Shown here: positions 39,501 through 54,500 of the stretch, one piece after another
Position numbering within the stretch: the first letter of the stretch is position 1
How the letters are laid out: each line of letters begins with the position of its first letter
From: Siphonodentalium dalli
Taxonomy: Eukaryota; Mollusca; Scaphopoda; Gadilida; Siphonodentaliidae
Length of the DNA stretch: 64,000 nt
Assembly: GCA_032622095.1 (NCBI GenBank)
Contig: CP136065.1
Span: forward strand, 66,455,031-66,519,030
Direction of reading: 5' to 3'
Program-made: the position numbers and the translations under genes
The notes under the pieces: model-generated
Told to the model about the DNA's origin: nothing
The model's input: only the letters and a program-made list of their open reading frames with translations
Databases searched by the model: none

Positions 39501-42500
39501 GTCAACTGTCTTAGAATAAGTGTGCACTTTATTTGAATTGATGACGTGTGCATGATGAAACATTTCGTTCCGTGCGGAAATAAAGTCAGCAGTTAGAACT
39601 GCAATTTCTGAAACTTCATTCTCCCGGCTAATCGGTCAATAAAATTTTACTTTTATCTATAACGTTCAATGAAATATTACGAATTTGACGGGCCAATTGC
39701 TGTGTACACGTACGTGCACTTATTTGCGTCTTGTTGATCGCGGCAGTTATTTTTGCGCGTATCGGTATCTCTCACCCACAAACTGAGCGGGAACATCAAA
39801 CGCGTAATTATGTCATCATTGTCCAGGAACTAGGACTAGGAACTACATCGTAACTGATTGATTACCACGGCCTTTTCTTTTAACAATTCAACGCAGTGTT
39901 GAAAGACTGTTGATTGTAAATGATATCGGTATCAATATAAGTCGCACAGGACTTCATCTTGTATGCATGAACATCACCCTGAGTTGCTAAGCCAGAGAGG
40001 TGTACACTAATGCTAGTGTGTCCTTAACTCAGTAGTGGAAACCTCAAAACAAGGGGAAGCATCTGCAACGGCATAGCAATCCTTGTACTGAGACAGGATT
40101 GAAAGTGATTGTATGTGTGAGCTCCGGTCCTATTCTCAGTAGAAAAGGTAAACAAACCACCGTTGAAAACGGTACAAAAATTCTATGGTATGTTTATTCA
40201 TGGTCCATGATAATCCCAATAGATGGTGTATTATCCTTCATTATCTCCATTATTCCTTTTCTACTAGTAGAGATAAGTTGACAAAATTTTATTTCCACAT
40301 TATTCCATTTGATTATTATTGATTTTATTCATGAAGTTGACAGAATGAACTTGCATGTTTATACCATTGCGTTCTATCTTATTGTATCCAGCTTTTCGTG
40401 GAAAAAATGTTCCGTTTCTTTTCCAATATTTTAAAACAGCCGACAAATGGCGAAAAAAAAATCTCCAACGGCAAATTGGAGAGCCATTTCGATAATGATT
40501 AAAGACGCACATCGCCTATTTATGGCGATAAATCTATTGCATATTTGTGAAACTTCTTCTGTATGCCACACCACATGCTACTGCTAATGGGCTGATGAAA
40601 TAACGTTAGCACGAAACTAGGATAATCAATTCCAGAATTTCTTGCTGAGTTCCATTTAAATAATTTCGACACTATGATGGTTCTTGTCTTAAGTAAAGTT
40701 GAAGAGAGCAATATTTAGCTTTTGTGCTATAATACACGAGTGTAAATTGCACTTATTACACTTTATCAATTCGATAAAATGTTGTGTTTCTGTTAATTTG
40801 TAATGATATTTGCAAAAGTTGAACAAAAAAAGCATTAAACAATTGTTTACTTGCATAACTTATGACCACAGCAAATGCCAATTGTCTACCGTCTTATCAA
40901 CATCAGATATGTATCAGATTTTTAGCACAGAAAGGAATAATCATATAGTTTAGTGGGCAAGATATCTTTGGAGATAGAACATTCGTTCAGAGAGAAATTA
41001 AGACTTTTTGAATATTTTATTTTTTAAATCACATCACTAAATAGAAACATCTAGAACGATATAAATATAGGATTTTTGAAAAGTGTGAAAAACTTACCAA
41101 TAATGTCATCATCATGCCGAAGGAATGGTAGTAATATTTCAAACGTTTCTTCTGAGCGAAAGTATTGTGGAAAGACATAAGCAAGAGCCTGGAAGAACAA
41201 ATAAAAATTACATCAAGTACACATAAGATTTCAATCAATTACAGTTGTATAAATTGTGCAAAAACTTAAAGGGGAGTGTATCCTAAATCCGGCCATTTAT
41301 GGGACCATCTCCTTTTATACTGAACAGAATATATGCAACAAATGAATGAATTTGAGCCATGGATTAGGGCAAAATACATTCGTGTGACCTATGAACGATG
41401 CAAGCAACATGGTAATTATAATGAAAATTAATTTATGACTGGGTAGTGCTTGCATTTTCGTTATCATGTTGCTAAGATGGACACATTTGTCATCAACATC
41501 AAATGCTACTAGGCATGTGAGGACACAACAATAAATAAGCCTGGTTTCTTCTGGTTTACAAATATTTGGGTTGAAAGAGCAAATGCAGCAGGGAAAGTGG
41601 CATAATACGCCAATTTCTGGAGTAGAGTGGGGCAAGGTTTAATTCATTTGTTTGAAACCTTTGATTTAAGACGAAATAATAACAAAAATAAAACACAATA
41701 ACTTCAAGCGTGGTATTTTTGACTGAAAAATTCACATACCAAATTGTTTTATCTTGCAAAATTGTTTTTTTTAATATTTATTTTCATCTATTTTCAGACA
41801 AAAAAATCCTATAACTCTGGCAAAAATGGGCGGATCGGTCTCAAATTCGAACTTGACCTGCAAAATCATGTAGACAGAACCCATATTTGAACTTGATATG
41901 TATACCAAATTTGGTTCAGTTCACTCAATTCAATCTAAAGTTTACATCATCTTGAAACCACATATCAGGTAAAATTTAAGTCGAAAAAGGGGCATAACTC
42001 AGTCAAGATCATGCGGACGAAACCCATATTCGAACTTGATCTGCATTTTGGGGTGGGAAACTAATATACCAAATTTGGTTCAGTTCACTTGATTCAATCT
42101 AAAGTTATCATCCAGAAACTGCAAATCAGGTAAAATCTAAGTCGAAAAAGGTGCATAACTCAGTCAAAATCATGCAGACGAAACCCATATTCGAACTTGA
42201 TGTGTATTTTGGTGTGGTAAACTAACATACCAAATTTGGTTCAGTTCACTCGATTCAATCTAAAATTATCATCCGGAAACCAAAAGTGGACGGTGGACGG
42301 ACAAACAGACAACCCATTTACATTATACAACCGTTTTTTCAAACGGGCATATAAAAATAAAATTATGCATTTAATATCACCATAAACAATTAACAAAAGG
42401 TGGAATTGTCCATAAATTTCACATGATTTTTGAAAACGATAATGTTTAAATTATAAAAATTAATTGAGGTATTTCTTCCTTGGTGATCACTACACAGTAA

Positions 42501-45500
42501 CACCCTTAATCTGTTACAGTGCAATAAGAAGTGTAAAACCTACCATGAGCAATCGTACTCCTTTCTCCGCCGCACCATCAATGCCATCCATCTCCATCCC
42601 TAATCCAGACACAGAATCGTTAACGAGTTTAACAAGCGCCGTAATGGCAGTGGCATCGACCATCACAGGAGCTGTTCTCTCTAACAGAGTCTTTACCATG
42701 GTATATAAAGCACTCTGTGGGTTCGGATTGTTCGTTACTTTCTGTGGACCAGAGTTCCCACCGACCTTCTTTTGAATTTCTTTCTGGAAGAATAGATATC
42801 AATAAATTCTGTTGAATATTGCTCAAGTTATCTTTTGGATAATCTAATAACTGCGATTTTAAAATAAAGAAAAAGGGGCATAACTCAGTCAAAATTCATC
42901 GGACATTGACCATAATCGCACTTGACCTAAAAAATTGATGGTTAGTCCTCCTACCATGTTTCATTTCGATTAGATAATTTGAACTGGAGTTAACGTCCAG
43001 ACAAAATTTTCTCAGGACACAACAAAAACACAACAGCTGATCACAGGCTATATTTTCGTTATTTTTGCCATAGATTATTATGACATGTACTTGATGTGGC
43101 TTGAAACATTCCAGTCATTTCTATATAGATAACACATTCTTCACAATTAGTATGTACTTCATATTTTTCAGCATGTTGAGAATTTGAGAAAATTTATATT
43201 TCTTCAATTCCATTATTTGAAAACACAACTACCTATGATATGAACAGAACCTTGATTTTTTAGTGTAATTGGTATAGCTTATTTTAAGTGACTTTTTTCA
43301 ACATTGTATAAAATAAAATCTCCTTATTCAATATTAGGATTCATTCTAAATTTCCAGGTAATATTAAACATACACAATAAATATTAATCACAAGTAAAGT
43401 AACGGCATCAATAACAATTTCATTTGCTTCTGCAACTTTTCAATATGCATACAATACCAACACAAGAAGATTCAGTTAAAATGGTAGTATTCCAAAAAAA
43501 TGACAATGAGCCTAACTTTTCTTTACTAAATACTCATTGATGAATAGTTCCCTTAGGAAATGTCCAGATAATAAATAAGACAGCTAGATAAGAAATTTTT
43601 TATTTAAAAGTCGGAGGTAAAAACTTTATACAAATACAAGCTATGAAGAGCACTTGACCGACTGAGCCAAACTAATAAGATCAACAAATGGACATAGTAG
43701 GCCGTTTTGTTGTAACTTATTATCTGAAACTTTCCCACCAATGCAGACCAGACCAATGAACAGGAATTCTTCTGCAATTGTATTATATTCTCATCTGTCT
43801 GTCATCTGCCAAAACTTCCTGAACATACCCCAGGTGAATAATAGACCATTCTAATATACAATTTTATAACTGAATATAACATTTTGCCATTTCGACACAA
43901 AGGGAAACATACCACTGCTTCTTCTGCCTTTTTACATGTACAATCGTGGCTCACTAGATACTTTAAGTACTGCCTCAACTTCTTGTCGTCTGTCAGCATT
44001 TGGTTGAAACTTTTCAAACTTTCAGCAGCTTTACAAGAGTCTGGTAAATGCCCTAAAAATAACAAATTTGTCTAATTCTCTGAACATTTCGGCAGAGAAT
44101 ATCAAAACATACATACGGTAGTGATTTTCAATCGACTTCAAAATTTTGAAAGAAAACTCATTTTGTGAGTAAGGCCAGGCTCATTGAAATAAAATGTCTG
44201 TTGTTCTCAGGCATTATATCAATTTTTGGATGAGAGAAGGAGGCTTTTTGTTTTGATATTTTTTTTCTCAAAATCTGGAAAATATACTCCAGAAATTTAA
44301 ATAAATCCAATAATTCTAATAGAAAATATTGAAAAAAGTGCCTGACAAGGCTTTTTAAAAGAACATTTCAGTGACGAGGGAGGTGCCTGAGAACACGGAA
44401 TTTATTTTTATGTGGCCTAATAATAATTTATCATACTTAAATCATTCATTTCTGCAGCCATGTTCAAAAAGTTTATCCACCCTCCTCTGAGGGTTTTAGC
44501 TATTTGGCAGCAAGTCCTGTTGGGTCCCTTTTCCCTCCCCAATATTTCCCTCTGACATATTCCCCTACCCGATCCACAGATTAATGTCTACATCACCTGT
44601 GTATCTACCACTAAATTAAACCAACATGGAGTGATAAATAAAGAATAATGTCTACATCACCTGTGTATCTACCACTAAATTAAACCAACATGGAGTGATA
44701 AATAAAGAATAATGTCTACATCACCTGTGTATCTACCACTAAATTAAACCAACATGGAGTGATAAATAAAGAATAATGTCTACATCACCTGTGTATCTAC
44801 CACTAAATTAAACCAACATGGAGTGAGAAATAAAGAATAATGTCTACATCACCTGTGTATCTACCACTAAATTAAACCAACATGGAGTGATAAATAAAGA
44901 TTAATGTCTACATCACCTGTGTATCTACCACTAAATTAAACCAACATGGAGTGATAAATAAAGATTAATGTCTACATCACCTGTGTATCTACCACTAAAT
45001 TAAACCAACATGGAGTGATAAATAAAGATTATTTTATTTGCTCACTAACGCTGATCACCAGTGGACCATTTTGCTTTTAAGGGCATCAACAAATATTGGC
45101 TTATTCTGAAAGCTATCAAAGCAGATATCGCTAAAAGCCACATTGTTGATTATGGCTGGTTACATCAAGATTACATTCACAAATAACTCACTGTTCTGAC
45201 TGATTATGATTATGTAAACAAGGTCCACTATAAAAGTCACTGCTGGTTGATCAGGAATATTTCATGGTATAACATGCTGTAATGAATTTAGTGAAGTGGG
45301 ACATAGAAATAAATTGCTGTTACATAAGCAATGTCTTTAACCCATTCACGATGGGAGCTGCGCTGGTGCTGCATTACAGATCCTGTGCCAGTGCATTCTC
45401 TTATATATGCGAGTCTCCATACGGAGCCTCCCATATATAAGAGAATTCACTGGCTTACAAGGTCAAGGCAAATATTGTTTGGCCAAATGTATTCTCTTAT

Positions 45501-48500
45501 ATATGCAAGGCTCCCTATGGGATTAAGTCAAAAGAAACAGATAAACCAATTGGAAAGCAATAAGAAAAGTCACTGAGTAAGACCATTTCTATCTTGTGTT
45601 TTTTTGAAAACTTACGATGATTTCCAGCTAATTTTGGACCAGTCAGGACCTTTTTGACCTTGAATATTAACTTATGGTGATTTCCATTTAATTTCGGAGT
45701 AGTCGGAACTTTTTGACCCTGAAGATTAACTTACAATGATTTCCAGTTAATTTCGGAGCAGTCGGAACTTGTTGTCCATAAAGATTAACTTATGATGATT
45801 TCCAGTTAATTTCGTAGCAGTCATAACTTGTTGTCTGTGAAGATTAACTTACGATGATTTCCAGTTAATTTCAAAGCAGTCAGAATTTATGGCCGTAAAA
45901 ATTAACTTACGATGAATTCCAGCTAATTTTGGAGCAGTCGGAACTTTTTGTCCCTGAAGATTCTTCTCATGGGCATCAACCAACTGGGCAACCAAATTTC
46001 GAACACTGGAATAGAATTGTACATATAGTTATAGACCAAGTCTAAGAATGCGTTTTGTGAGACATCAGACTCGAACAAAATGTGACTGTTTAGGTTCTGT
46101 GAATTATGTAGATTGCTTCTCAATCTGACACTCAGCCGATAGCCAATGCTATTAACAGAGCTGGATGTATCATTGATCGAGATTAAAGGGGGACTGTACA
46201 CTAAATTTGGCCATTTATAGGGTCATCTCCTTTTATACTCAACAGAATATATGCAAGAAATGAATGAATTTGAGGCATGGATTAGTGAAAAATACACTCT
46301 GTGCTCTACAAACGATACAAACAACATGGTAATTATAATGAAAATGTCTTATGAGTATATACCTTGAGTCATATATACATAGAGAATCCATGGCTCAAAT
46401 TCATTCATTTATTGCAAATATTTTGTTGAGTATAAAAGGAGATAAAATGGCCGGATTTAGTGTACAGTCCCCTGACATCACTATCCATTAGTTCAATGAT
46501 AATATTTAAAGTGACTTACTTGTTTCTGTGTTTCAACATCTCATTAAATGCCCTGAAAAAACAAGATGATTTTGAGGTTAAAGAAGAATATGACATGGAG
46601 GTTAAAAAAAATATATGACTTGGAGGTAAAAAAAAGAATGTTACTTGGAGGTAAAAAAAAGAATGTGGTAAAACAAAGGTATGAGGAAAAAAAAGCATCG
46701 CTAAGGCGTGGCAAAATATGACCATGGTAATTTCAACAAAGGGTCATAACTCTGGTGAAATTGGCAAGCGGAAACCAAATTTGAATTTGACTTGTATTTT
46801 GGGCTAGCAAACACACATACCAAATTTCATTCCATTCAGTTCAGACTTACTAAAGTTATCATCCGGAAATGAAAATTGAGTGCAAATTCCAACAAAAAGG
46901 GCCGTAACTCTGGTGAAAATTAGTGAGCAGAACCCGAATTAGAACCTGTAATTTGTGCTGGTAAACCCATGTACAAAATTTCATTCCATCCAGTTCAGAC
47001 CTACTAAAGTTATTATCTGGAAGTGAAAAAAGCGCATGGACAGACAGACGGACGGATGGACCAATAACATAATATGTTCTGTTTTTTTTTTTAAATGGGT
47101 GGGCGGGATAAAGACTGAACACAAAAATCCAGTAAGAAATACACATTAAAAAGCTAACTTTCTTAAAGGCCCACTTAATTTTCAAATGCCCAAATCACAT
47201 AACACAATTCCATATTAAATTTCCATTTGAAAGAGGAAGCTCAAAAACATTGTATTATCAAATTATCCAGTCGAATAAACTGTTAACATGTTGTTTTTGT
47301 CAAGGTACCAAGTCCCAGTGACCAGCCTAGAGAATTCAAATTGGGAGAAGTGAGATTATTAGGGAGAAGTTGACTGTAATCGGGTTAAAGTCATAAAGGC
47401 TGAAAATAAGTTTTTTTTTCTAACAGTATTATGCGATACAAGAAATAATTTATAATACCATTAATATAATCAATAAGTACACCATTATAGTGAGTAATAT
47501 ACTACAAATGTGATGTTTTTAAATATGCAAATTGGTATATGAGAGAGAAGCCACTTCTCCCTCGGTCAAAAATAGGGAGAAGTGGCCCATTTTAGGGTGA
47601 ATATAACTCCCATGTCTCCCTCTAGGCTGGTCCCTGGTACCGACATGTGTCGGTCCACAAACCCTAACTATCTGTCCTTAGAGCAATTGCTGTGCCAACT
47701 CACTTGATGGCGTAATCGTCGAGTGTGGAGTACAACATATACAGTCTCTTCATCCTTTCGTTAACATTCAGTGTGTAAGGTACAAGGCAGATGTTATATA
47801 TCCGCTCCACCAACAACCTGAAAATATTAATATTTATCTATCGACTAATATGCTATATTCAATTTGATTGGTCGATAGCTACACAAGATAAACCCGTATT
47901 GTGTGGTCAACATCGAATCCCATGATATTTATGGGAACCACAGAGAAATTTTTCCGTATAATGTAGCTGCCTCGATTCCGGAATATCATAATATCGCTTA
48001 CGTCACAAGGCAGAAGTAAACCCCAGGATATTTCAGGGAACCACACAGAAATTTTTATGTTACATATTGTGTATTTGTCAAACAAAGGTGAGGAATGACT
48101 TCAGTTTCAATCTGAGACAAGAGTGTGATATCAGTATTTGTTAATACTTGTGACTCAGCTTCGGGTAGGTAAAAACACTTACTATGTGAACAGACACGGG
48201 GTAACTAAATTAATAATATGAGATAATTCACTCAGTTTGGCCCAAACAATTTTGTTTTGTCAATTGTAATCCTCCTTCAAAACGAAAGAATAAAAAAAAT
48301 GTCGCTATTTTTTATGCCATTTTGTTGAGAATACAGAGCCGAGCATATGGGGAAAGTTTGGTCGAAGTCGCATCAGGTGAGGATGTCAAAAAAGAGTCAA
48401 ATTGTTTATTTTTGATCCGATGACAACCTGATAATTATAACGAAAATGTATAAATGACTCGAGCCATAAACTCATTTTCATTATCATTAATATGTTGTTG

Positions 48501-51500
48501 CATCGTTCATAGAGCACATGAGTGTATTTTGAACTAATCCATGGCTCAAATTCATTCATTTGTTGCATATATTCTGTTGAGTATAAAAGGAGGTGGTCCC
48601 ATAAATGGCCGGATTTAGTGTACAGTTCCCCTTTAATCGCAATATATATGAATTATACAAGCGGAGAATTGCACATGTGATGATATTTTCTCTCATAATA
48701 ATGTAGGCATGTAACACGGTTGCGATCGACTTTGAGGACCAACACTATGCACTGATGACTACCGGATTTGATTTGAGATTCAATTTAATATCGACATCGG
48801 CCTCCTGATTCGATATCGGAATGTGATTATGCAGAAAAGTACTGATTACAGTGCCTTAAATGACATCTCCTTATTTGAAACCCATGGCTGTTCTTGATGC
48901 ATCTTAGTTAAGAGGCCATTAATTATTTCCAACATCATGATACATCAGGCCTGAAAATATGGTGCCAGACATTTGCAGAATGAGGTCCCCAGTAGGTGAA
49001 TTTATCGACGATACATCCGCACAATGGGCTAGCATCACTAAATTCACCTTCTGGGGACCTCATTCTACTTAGGCCTCGCCTCATCTTCTTAGGAAAGTAT
49101 CTTTATTATCAAATTAACAAGTTATTTTTAGTTTCTTTAGAAACTACTTCATCTTTTTTTTGGTTTAGTTTCTCTGTATCCCCAAATTGGCAGATGACAC
49201 AATGCATAATCGAGGTGCCCAATGGGTGCACTTCACCATCTTCACTATCTGGGAACTTAAATCTGTGTCTAGGTCTCCCATAGCAGACGAGGCCATGCAG
49301 AATGAGGTCCCCAGAGGATGAATTTGGTTATGCTAGCCCACTGTGCAGGGTAACATCACTAAATTCACCCTCTGGGGACCTCATTCTCAAATGTCCGGCA
49401 CCATATTTTCAGGCTTGTGATAAATACCTGTCCTCTACAGTATGCTGGTAGTAAGCGTGGAACACTTTGTCCTTGACCCAATGTATCCGTTTAGCGAGCG
49501 TCTCGTTTCCCAAAGCCATTATCGACTTGTAGAGAAGTCCTAAGCCTAACAATGCTTCTCTTCTAATCTTAAACTGTAAATTCAAATAAAAGCCTTTTAT
49601 TATATTTTCACCGACTTTTTATGTCAAAATATAAATCATATCCCCAGAAGACCTGACATGTTATCCTAATCTTAAGATGCTATCCTATTCTCAACACTGA
49701 ATCATGTCAAGTTTTGCTCTCATTGTTCTGGAGAAGAATTGTTGATGGATGGACGGATGGATGGAAGGACAGATGGACGGTACGACGGATGAGGAGTGAT
49801 GATTATAACTCCACTCGAGACTTTTTCACAGGTGAGCTAAAAAGTGGTATGGAATAATGCTGAGCTGTTTGACAGACTAATCAGACAATAATTATAAATT
49901 ATGGAATTGTGTGTATTCTGAGTAGACGTAGGCTGTTAATATCAGCAACTGATCAAATAATAGTTCCAATTGCAGCCTGGTAAATATCCTCTCGGTGTTT
50001 ATCTAATTTCAAAATATGACAACTCTAGTTGAATTGGAGCTTAACTCTTATTCCAACGTATCGTCTTTTGTTGTAGCGTCCATATCGTCTTTTGACATCT
50101 TTTGTTGTAGCGTCCGTATCGTCTTTTGACATCTTTTGTTGTAGCGTCCGTATCGTCTTTTGTTGTAGCGTCCGTATCGTCTTTTGTTGTAGCGTCCGTA
50201 TCGTCTTTTGTTGTAGCGTCCGTATCGTCTTTTGACATCTTTTGTTGTAGCGTCCATATCATCTTTTGTTGTAGCGTCCATATCGCCTTTTGACATCTTT
50301 TGTTGTAGCGTCCGTATCGTCTTTTGACGTCTTTAATATTTGCATTTTCAACACTCGGAATTGAGACACGAATAAAGAGGAATAATGACGATTTACATTG
50401 ATTGTGTTTGTTCTGCTGATGGTTAAAATAATGAAGGGCACATAATAAACCCTTTCTTCCATTGCTGGGATTAAGATTTGCAAAATGTTGACTTAGAATA
50501 CTGTTTTTGCCGACAAAATGTAAACAAACGAAATTGAAATACGTGGTCGCGATGAAGAATTTTTTTTTTGTCAGAGACGCTTCCTTGTGGATTGCGTTAT
50601 GCGTGGCCGCGAGGGTAATCTATGTCACATAATGTCAACTTGAAATTGATATTTATATTGGATTATGAATTATTTCTTAGGTGGTGATTTTATATTTTCA
50701 AATAGTGCAATATAAACTTGTTTCCCAGTCCCAATTAAAACGGCCACAGCGAAGCAAAATCTCAGCGTAACGGTTGCGGAACTGGCCCCTGGGATGTTTT
50801 TCCTGTCGAGTTCCATTATGATTGTCACTTCAGTCGTGAAAAAATATGTTTATAATAATTTTTTTTAATCAACTAAAAGTACATGACAATGAAGGCACTT
50901 ATTTACATCTTGCATCCTATATATTACAAAATGTTGACATAAAGTATGTACTCAAGTCACATATTGGCTGACAAAATGTAAACAAACGAAACAGAAACAC
51001 GTGGTTGTGTACTTTCGACGAAGACGGAATTTGTTTCAGTATTTAATTTAGGTGAACCTCTCCACAAACCAAATGTAATGAAACATATTCACTAAGTGTC
51101 ACAATTGTTGTTTAATTTGTGAATTTGATAACTCGAACATTGCAATGCCAAATTGATGACTCACAGTGGATCTTTTTGCTTTTATTGCACAAATTTACTT
51201 TGCGAAATCAGGTTATCATTATGTCGGAGCATTGGAATATTATATCCGGTTGTAATTTAACTACGGACGCGCGCCCCGTTGTGTTGTGATATCGGCGGGA
51301 TTCTGAACGCATAATTAACAAGACAGTCAAAGACTGTGGGGTCGCTCACCAGACTGCAAAGACTGGAATCTGGAGACCACAACAGTCAGAACTTTTCATA
51401 ATCAATTTAAAAGTAGTAGATCTAAACAGGATATGTGGCTAGAGAGGCTTCATGTATGTAGATCGGTGAATATCTACCCTGAAATTACCAACTGTACACT

Positions 51501-54500
51501 ACTGATCACCCCCCCCCCCCCCCCCCCCCCCCCCCCAGCTCAACAAGTACGGACGGTCCTGACCAGGCTCCAGACTACCAAGTCTTAGGTTGGAATTTCA
51601 CAACCGACATATCAAACTTTCTCAATTGTTGGAAATATCTAATCTCACAAGCACCTTTTTATAAAACTTACCTTTTTATCAAGTGTCCTTTCTTTGAGGA
51701 AACCTAGTAATTCCTGGGGACAATTATCAAAATCTTTCTTCGCTACGTTGAGGATTGTATTAACGACCTCCATTCTAACTGTTTCTTCTGGATCATGCTG
51801 TCTAACCTTTAGTTGTTCTGCAAATGAGGAAAGAATATAAAGGGGTACTGTACACTAAATCTGGCCATTTATCGGACCATCTCCTGATAAATTCAACAAA
51901 ATATATGCAACAAATGAATGAATTTAGCAATTATTTTAACACAAGACTAGAGGTGTGACTGTCCCAATGGGAATAAGGATACCCCGTGTTTTTAAAACAG
52001 TAAGATGTTTCACATGTCAGTAAACATTTAGTTAAAATAATACAATAACATATTCCCATTGCAGGTGCACAACCGTAACCCCTAAACCTAATCCTAAACC
52101 TATTGACCCAAAAATGTAGGAATAAAAGCTCGGACATTATTATGCATGTTGCGAAAATGGGGAATAACTCCAGAAATAAAACAGACAGACGTCACAATCG
52201 CAAGTGCACAGGTTCCCATGGTACTATATATCTGTGCCAATTTAAAAAAGATTGACCTAAAAATGTAGGAATAAAAGGTCGGACAAAATTATAATGGTGC
52301 GAAAATTTTCAAAGTAAAAAAAAGGGGGATAACTCCACCAAAAAACTCTGACAGATGTCATAATTGCAGGTGCACAGAGATTCCCATGGTGGTTGATGTC
52401 TGTGCCAAATGATAAAAAAATGACTGAGAAACACTCCGACAAATATGTGTCCATGGACACCCACAACTTTGATTCTTTACTAAATACACATTAACTAGCC
52501 TGGAAATCACTCAAATTTTGGTGCTGGACAAAATAACAGACACCAAATTGTTTTGGCCAGTGTGCCTATCAAATAAATTTTTTGGAGTATTTGCTACATT
52601 GTATTAGTTATGGACAATTCAGACATTTAATAAAATAAAATTATGCATTCTGTGCAGGACTGCAGATTTCATAATTATGTGTAACCTAATTTGTATTCGC
52701 CTGATTTGTGCTTAGGTAACCCATAGGTTAGCAGAAGAGTGACACAAACTGTTATAATCAGTACAAACTGGTATTATTTAATAACTACAGATGGGCAACT
52801 CATTGAATTAATCATTTTGAATGTTTCATTTTGGGACTTGATTGAGCAATAATTATGGTGAGAATCAGTTATCGCGAGACCTAGTACATAAAACTTTGGT
52901 GGCATTTTCATTTAAGGTAACCTCAAGGCGTTTAAACTCAAATTTGCAGGCCTGTGTGTGGAACACTGCACTGGGCCTTTCAGGGTGGTTCAGGTGGGCC
53001 TAACAAATATTACTGCTCTGTGTGGACACTGCCTGGGTCTGACGGCATTGTTCAGTTGGGCCCAACAAATATTATTGCTGTGTGGAACACTCTACGGAGC
53101 CTGATGGGGGAGTTCAGGTGAGTCTGAATATTGTGGGTGATCAGGTGGGCCTAACAAATATTATTGCTCAGAGTGTAACACTCCACTGGGCCTCATGTGG
53201 GTGATCAGGTGGGCCTAACAAATATTATTGCTCAAAATAGTTATTTTTATAAATAAATCCAAAATTGGTAACCAATCCTCACATGGTTACATCAAAAGGT
53301 TGTATCATAAAATCAAATGATGAAACCAACATGAATTTTTTTCCCTTTCTTTCCCCAATAAATCAATAAAACAATATCAAATTATCAACATTATTGTATA
53401 TGGAGAAGATTTGAAAACATATCTGTTTAAAAATTTACCCCGATAAAAAATCTTATATCATGATAGGTACCTGTTACATCCTTAACAAGTTCTGGATGGT
53501 TTTTGATGAAATGCTGTGACGCCTGCACGCATATTGTCCTCACAGATATACTGATATCATTAAACCTGAAACAAATAATATCAACATGAATAATATTTAC
53601 AAGTTTGCTGATCAAACAAGAGTTTGTTAAATTTGCCAAAAATGTTGCTGTGATATGTGAATGTTTTGGAAATTGACTGGTTGGGGTAAATCTCTGTAGC
53701 CCTGATAACTAGAGGTGGGACTGTCGCAATGGGACAAAGGATACCCCCGCAGTACAATTGGGCTACATTAATAAGGGTAGCCATATTTAAAAAAAGAAAT
53801 TTGAAATTTATGTGCCAAGTTTTAAAACAGGAATACAAGCTTGGACAAAATTATGTATGTTGTTAAAAAAATCAAGTAAAAATAGTCAGATGGACCTCAT
53901 AATCGCAGGTGCACAGGTTCCCATAGTTCTAAATATCTGTACCATGGCTAAACAAAATTGACTGAAAAATGTAGGAATATGAGCTCGGTCAAGGTTGTGT
54001 CTAGTGCTGGGACGGTTGTGGTTTTTTCCTAACCGGTTAACCACAGGCATTAACCTAATCATAACCGGTTAACCGCGACCATCATTACCCTAAGTACGAG
54101 ATTGAATACACTGGTCACTATATCGGCAAAACAAGTGTTTAGTACGTGTCCCGGAAACGTTGATATACATGCGATCACAAACGATGTCTTGGTCGTACAA
54201 TGCGGTCCCGTTACGGCGATCAAATAGTGGTAAATGTGTACAAATTAATTCAGTTTTGAGCCCAAACAAACTAAAATATAATATATATTAGTAATGCGCT
54301 AGTATATAGATGTTTACGGGAGTTCCGCACCGCATAAACAACGCTTGCTTGCAAAATCTTCAGCGACGAAATATAGTTCCTTCCTCGTGTATATCCCGGA
54401 CACGATTAGCCCAAACTAAAGGTACTGAAGGTAGGTATACTGTTGTTTAGTAATGTTTACTAGTGTTTGGGTATAGGTAGGTATGTATTAATCACAGTGG

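Noticed and set aside
43620-43690. tRNA or tRNA-derived SINE on the minus strand
   Set aside because: An A-box-like GGCTCAGTCGGTCAAGTGC is present (also near 27700-27730), but no B box or cloverleaf could be found.
44582-45029. Regular array considered as CRISPR
   Set aside because: Head-to-tail 64-bp units without unique spacers, in an animal intron.
50041-50483. Repetitive minus-strand ORFs (DDTDATTK repeats)
   Set aside because: Open only because the minisatellite unit is a multiple of three; several overlapping frames are open and none fits PDS5 splicing.
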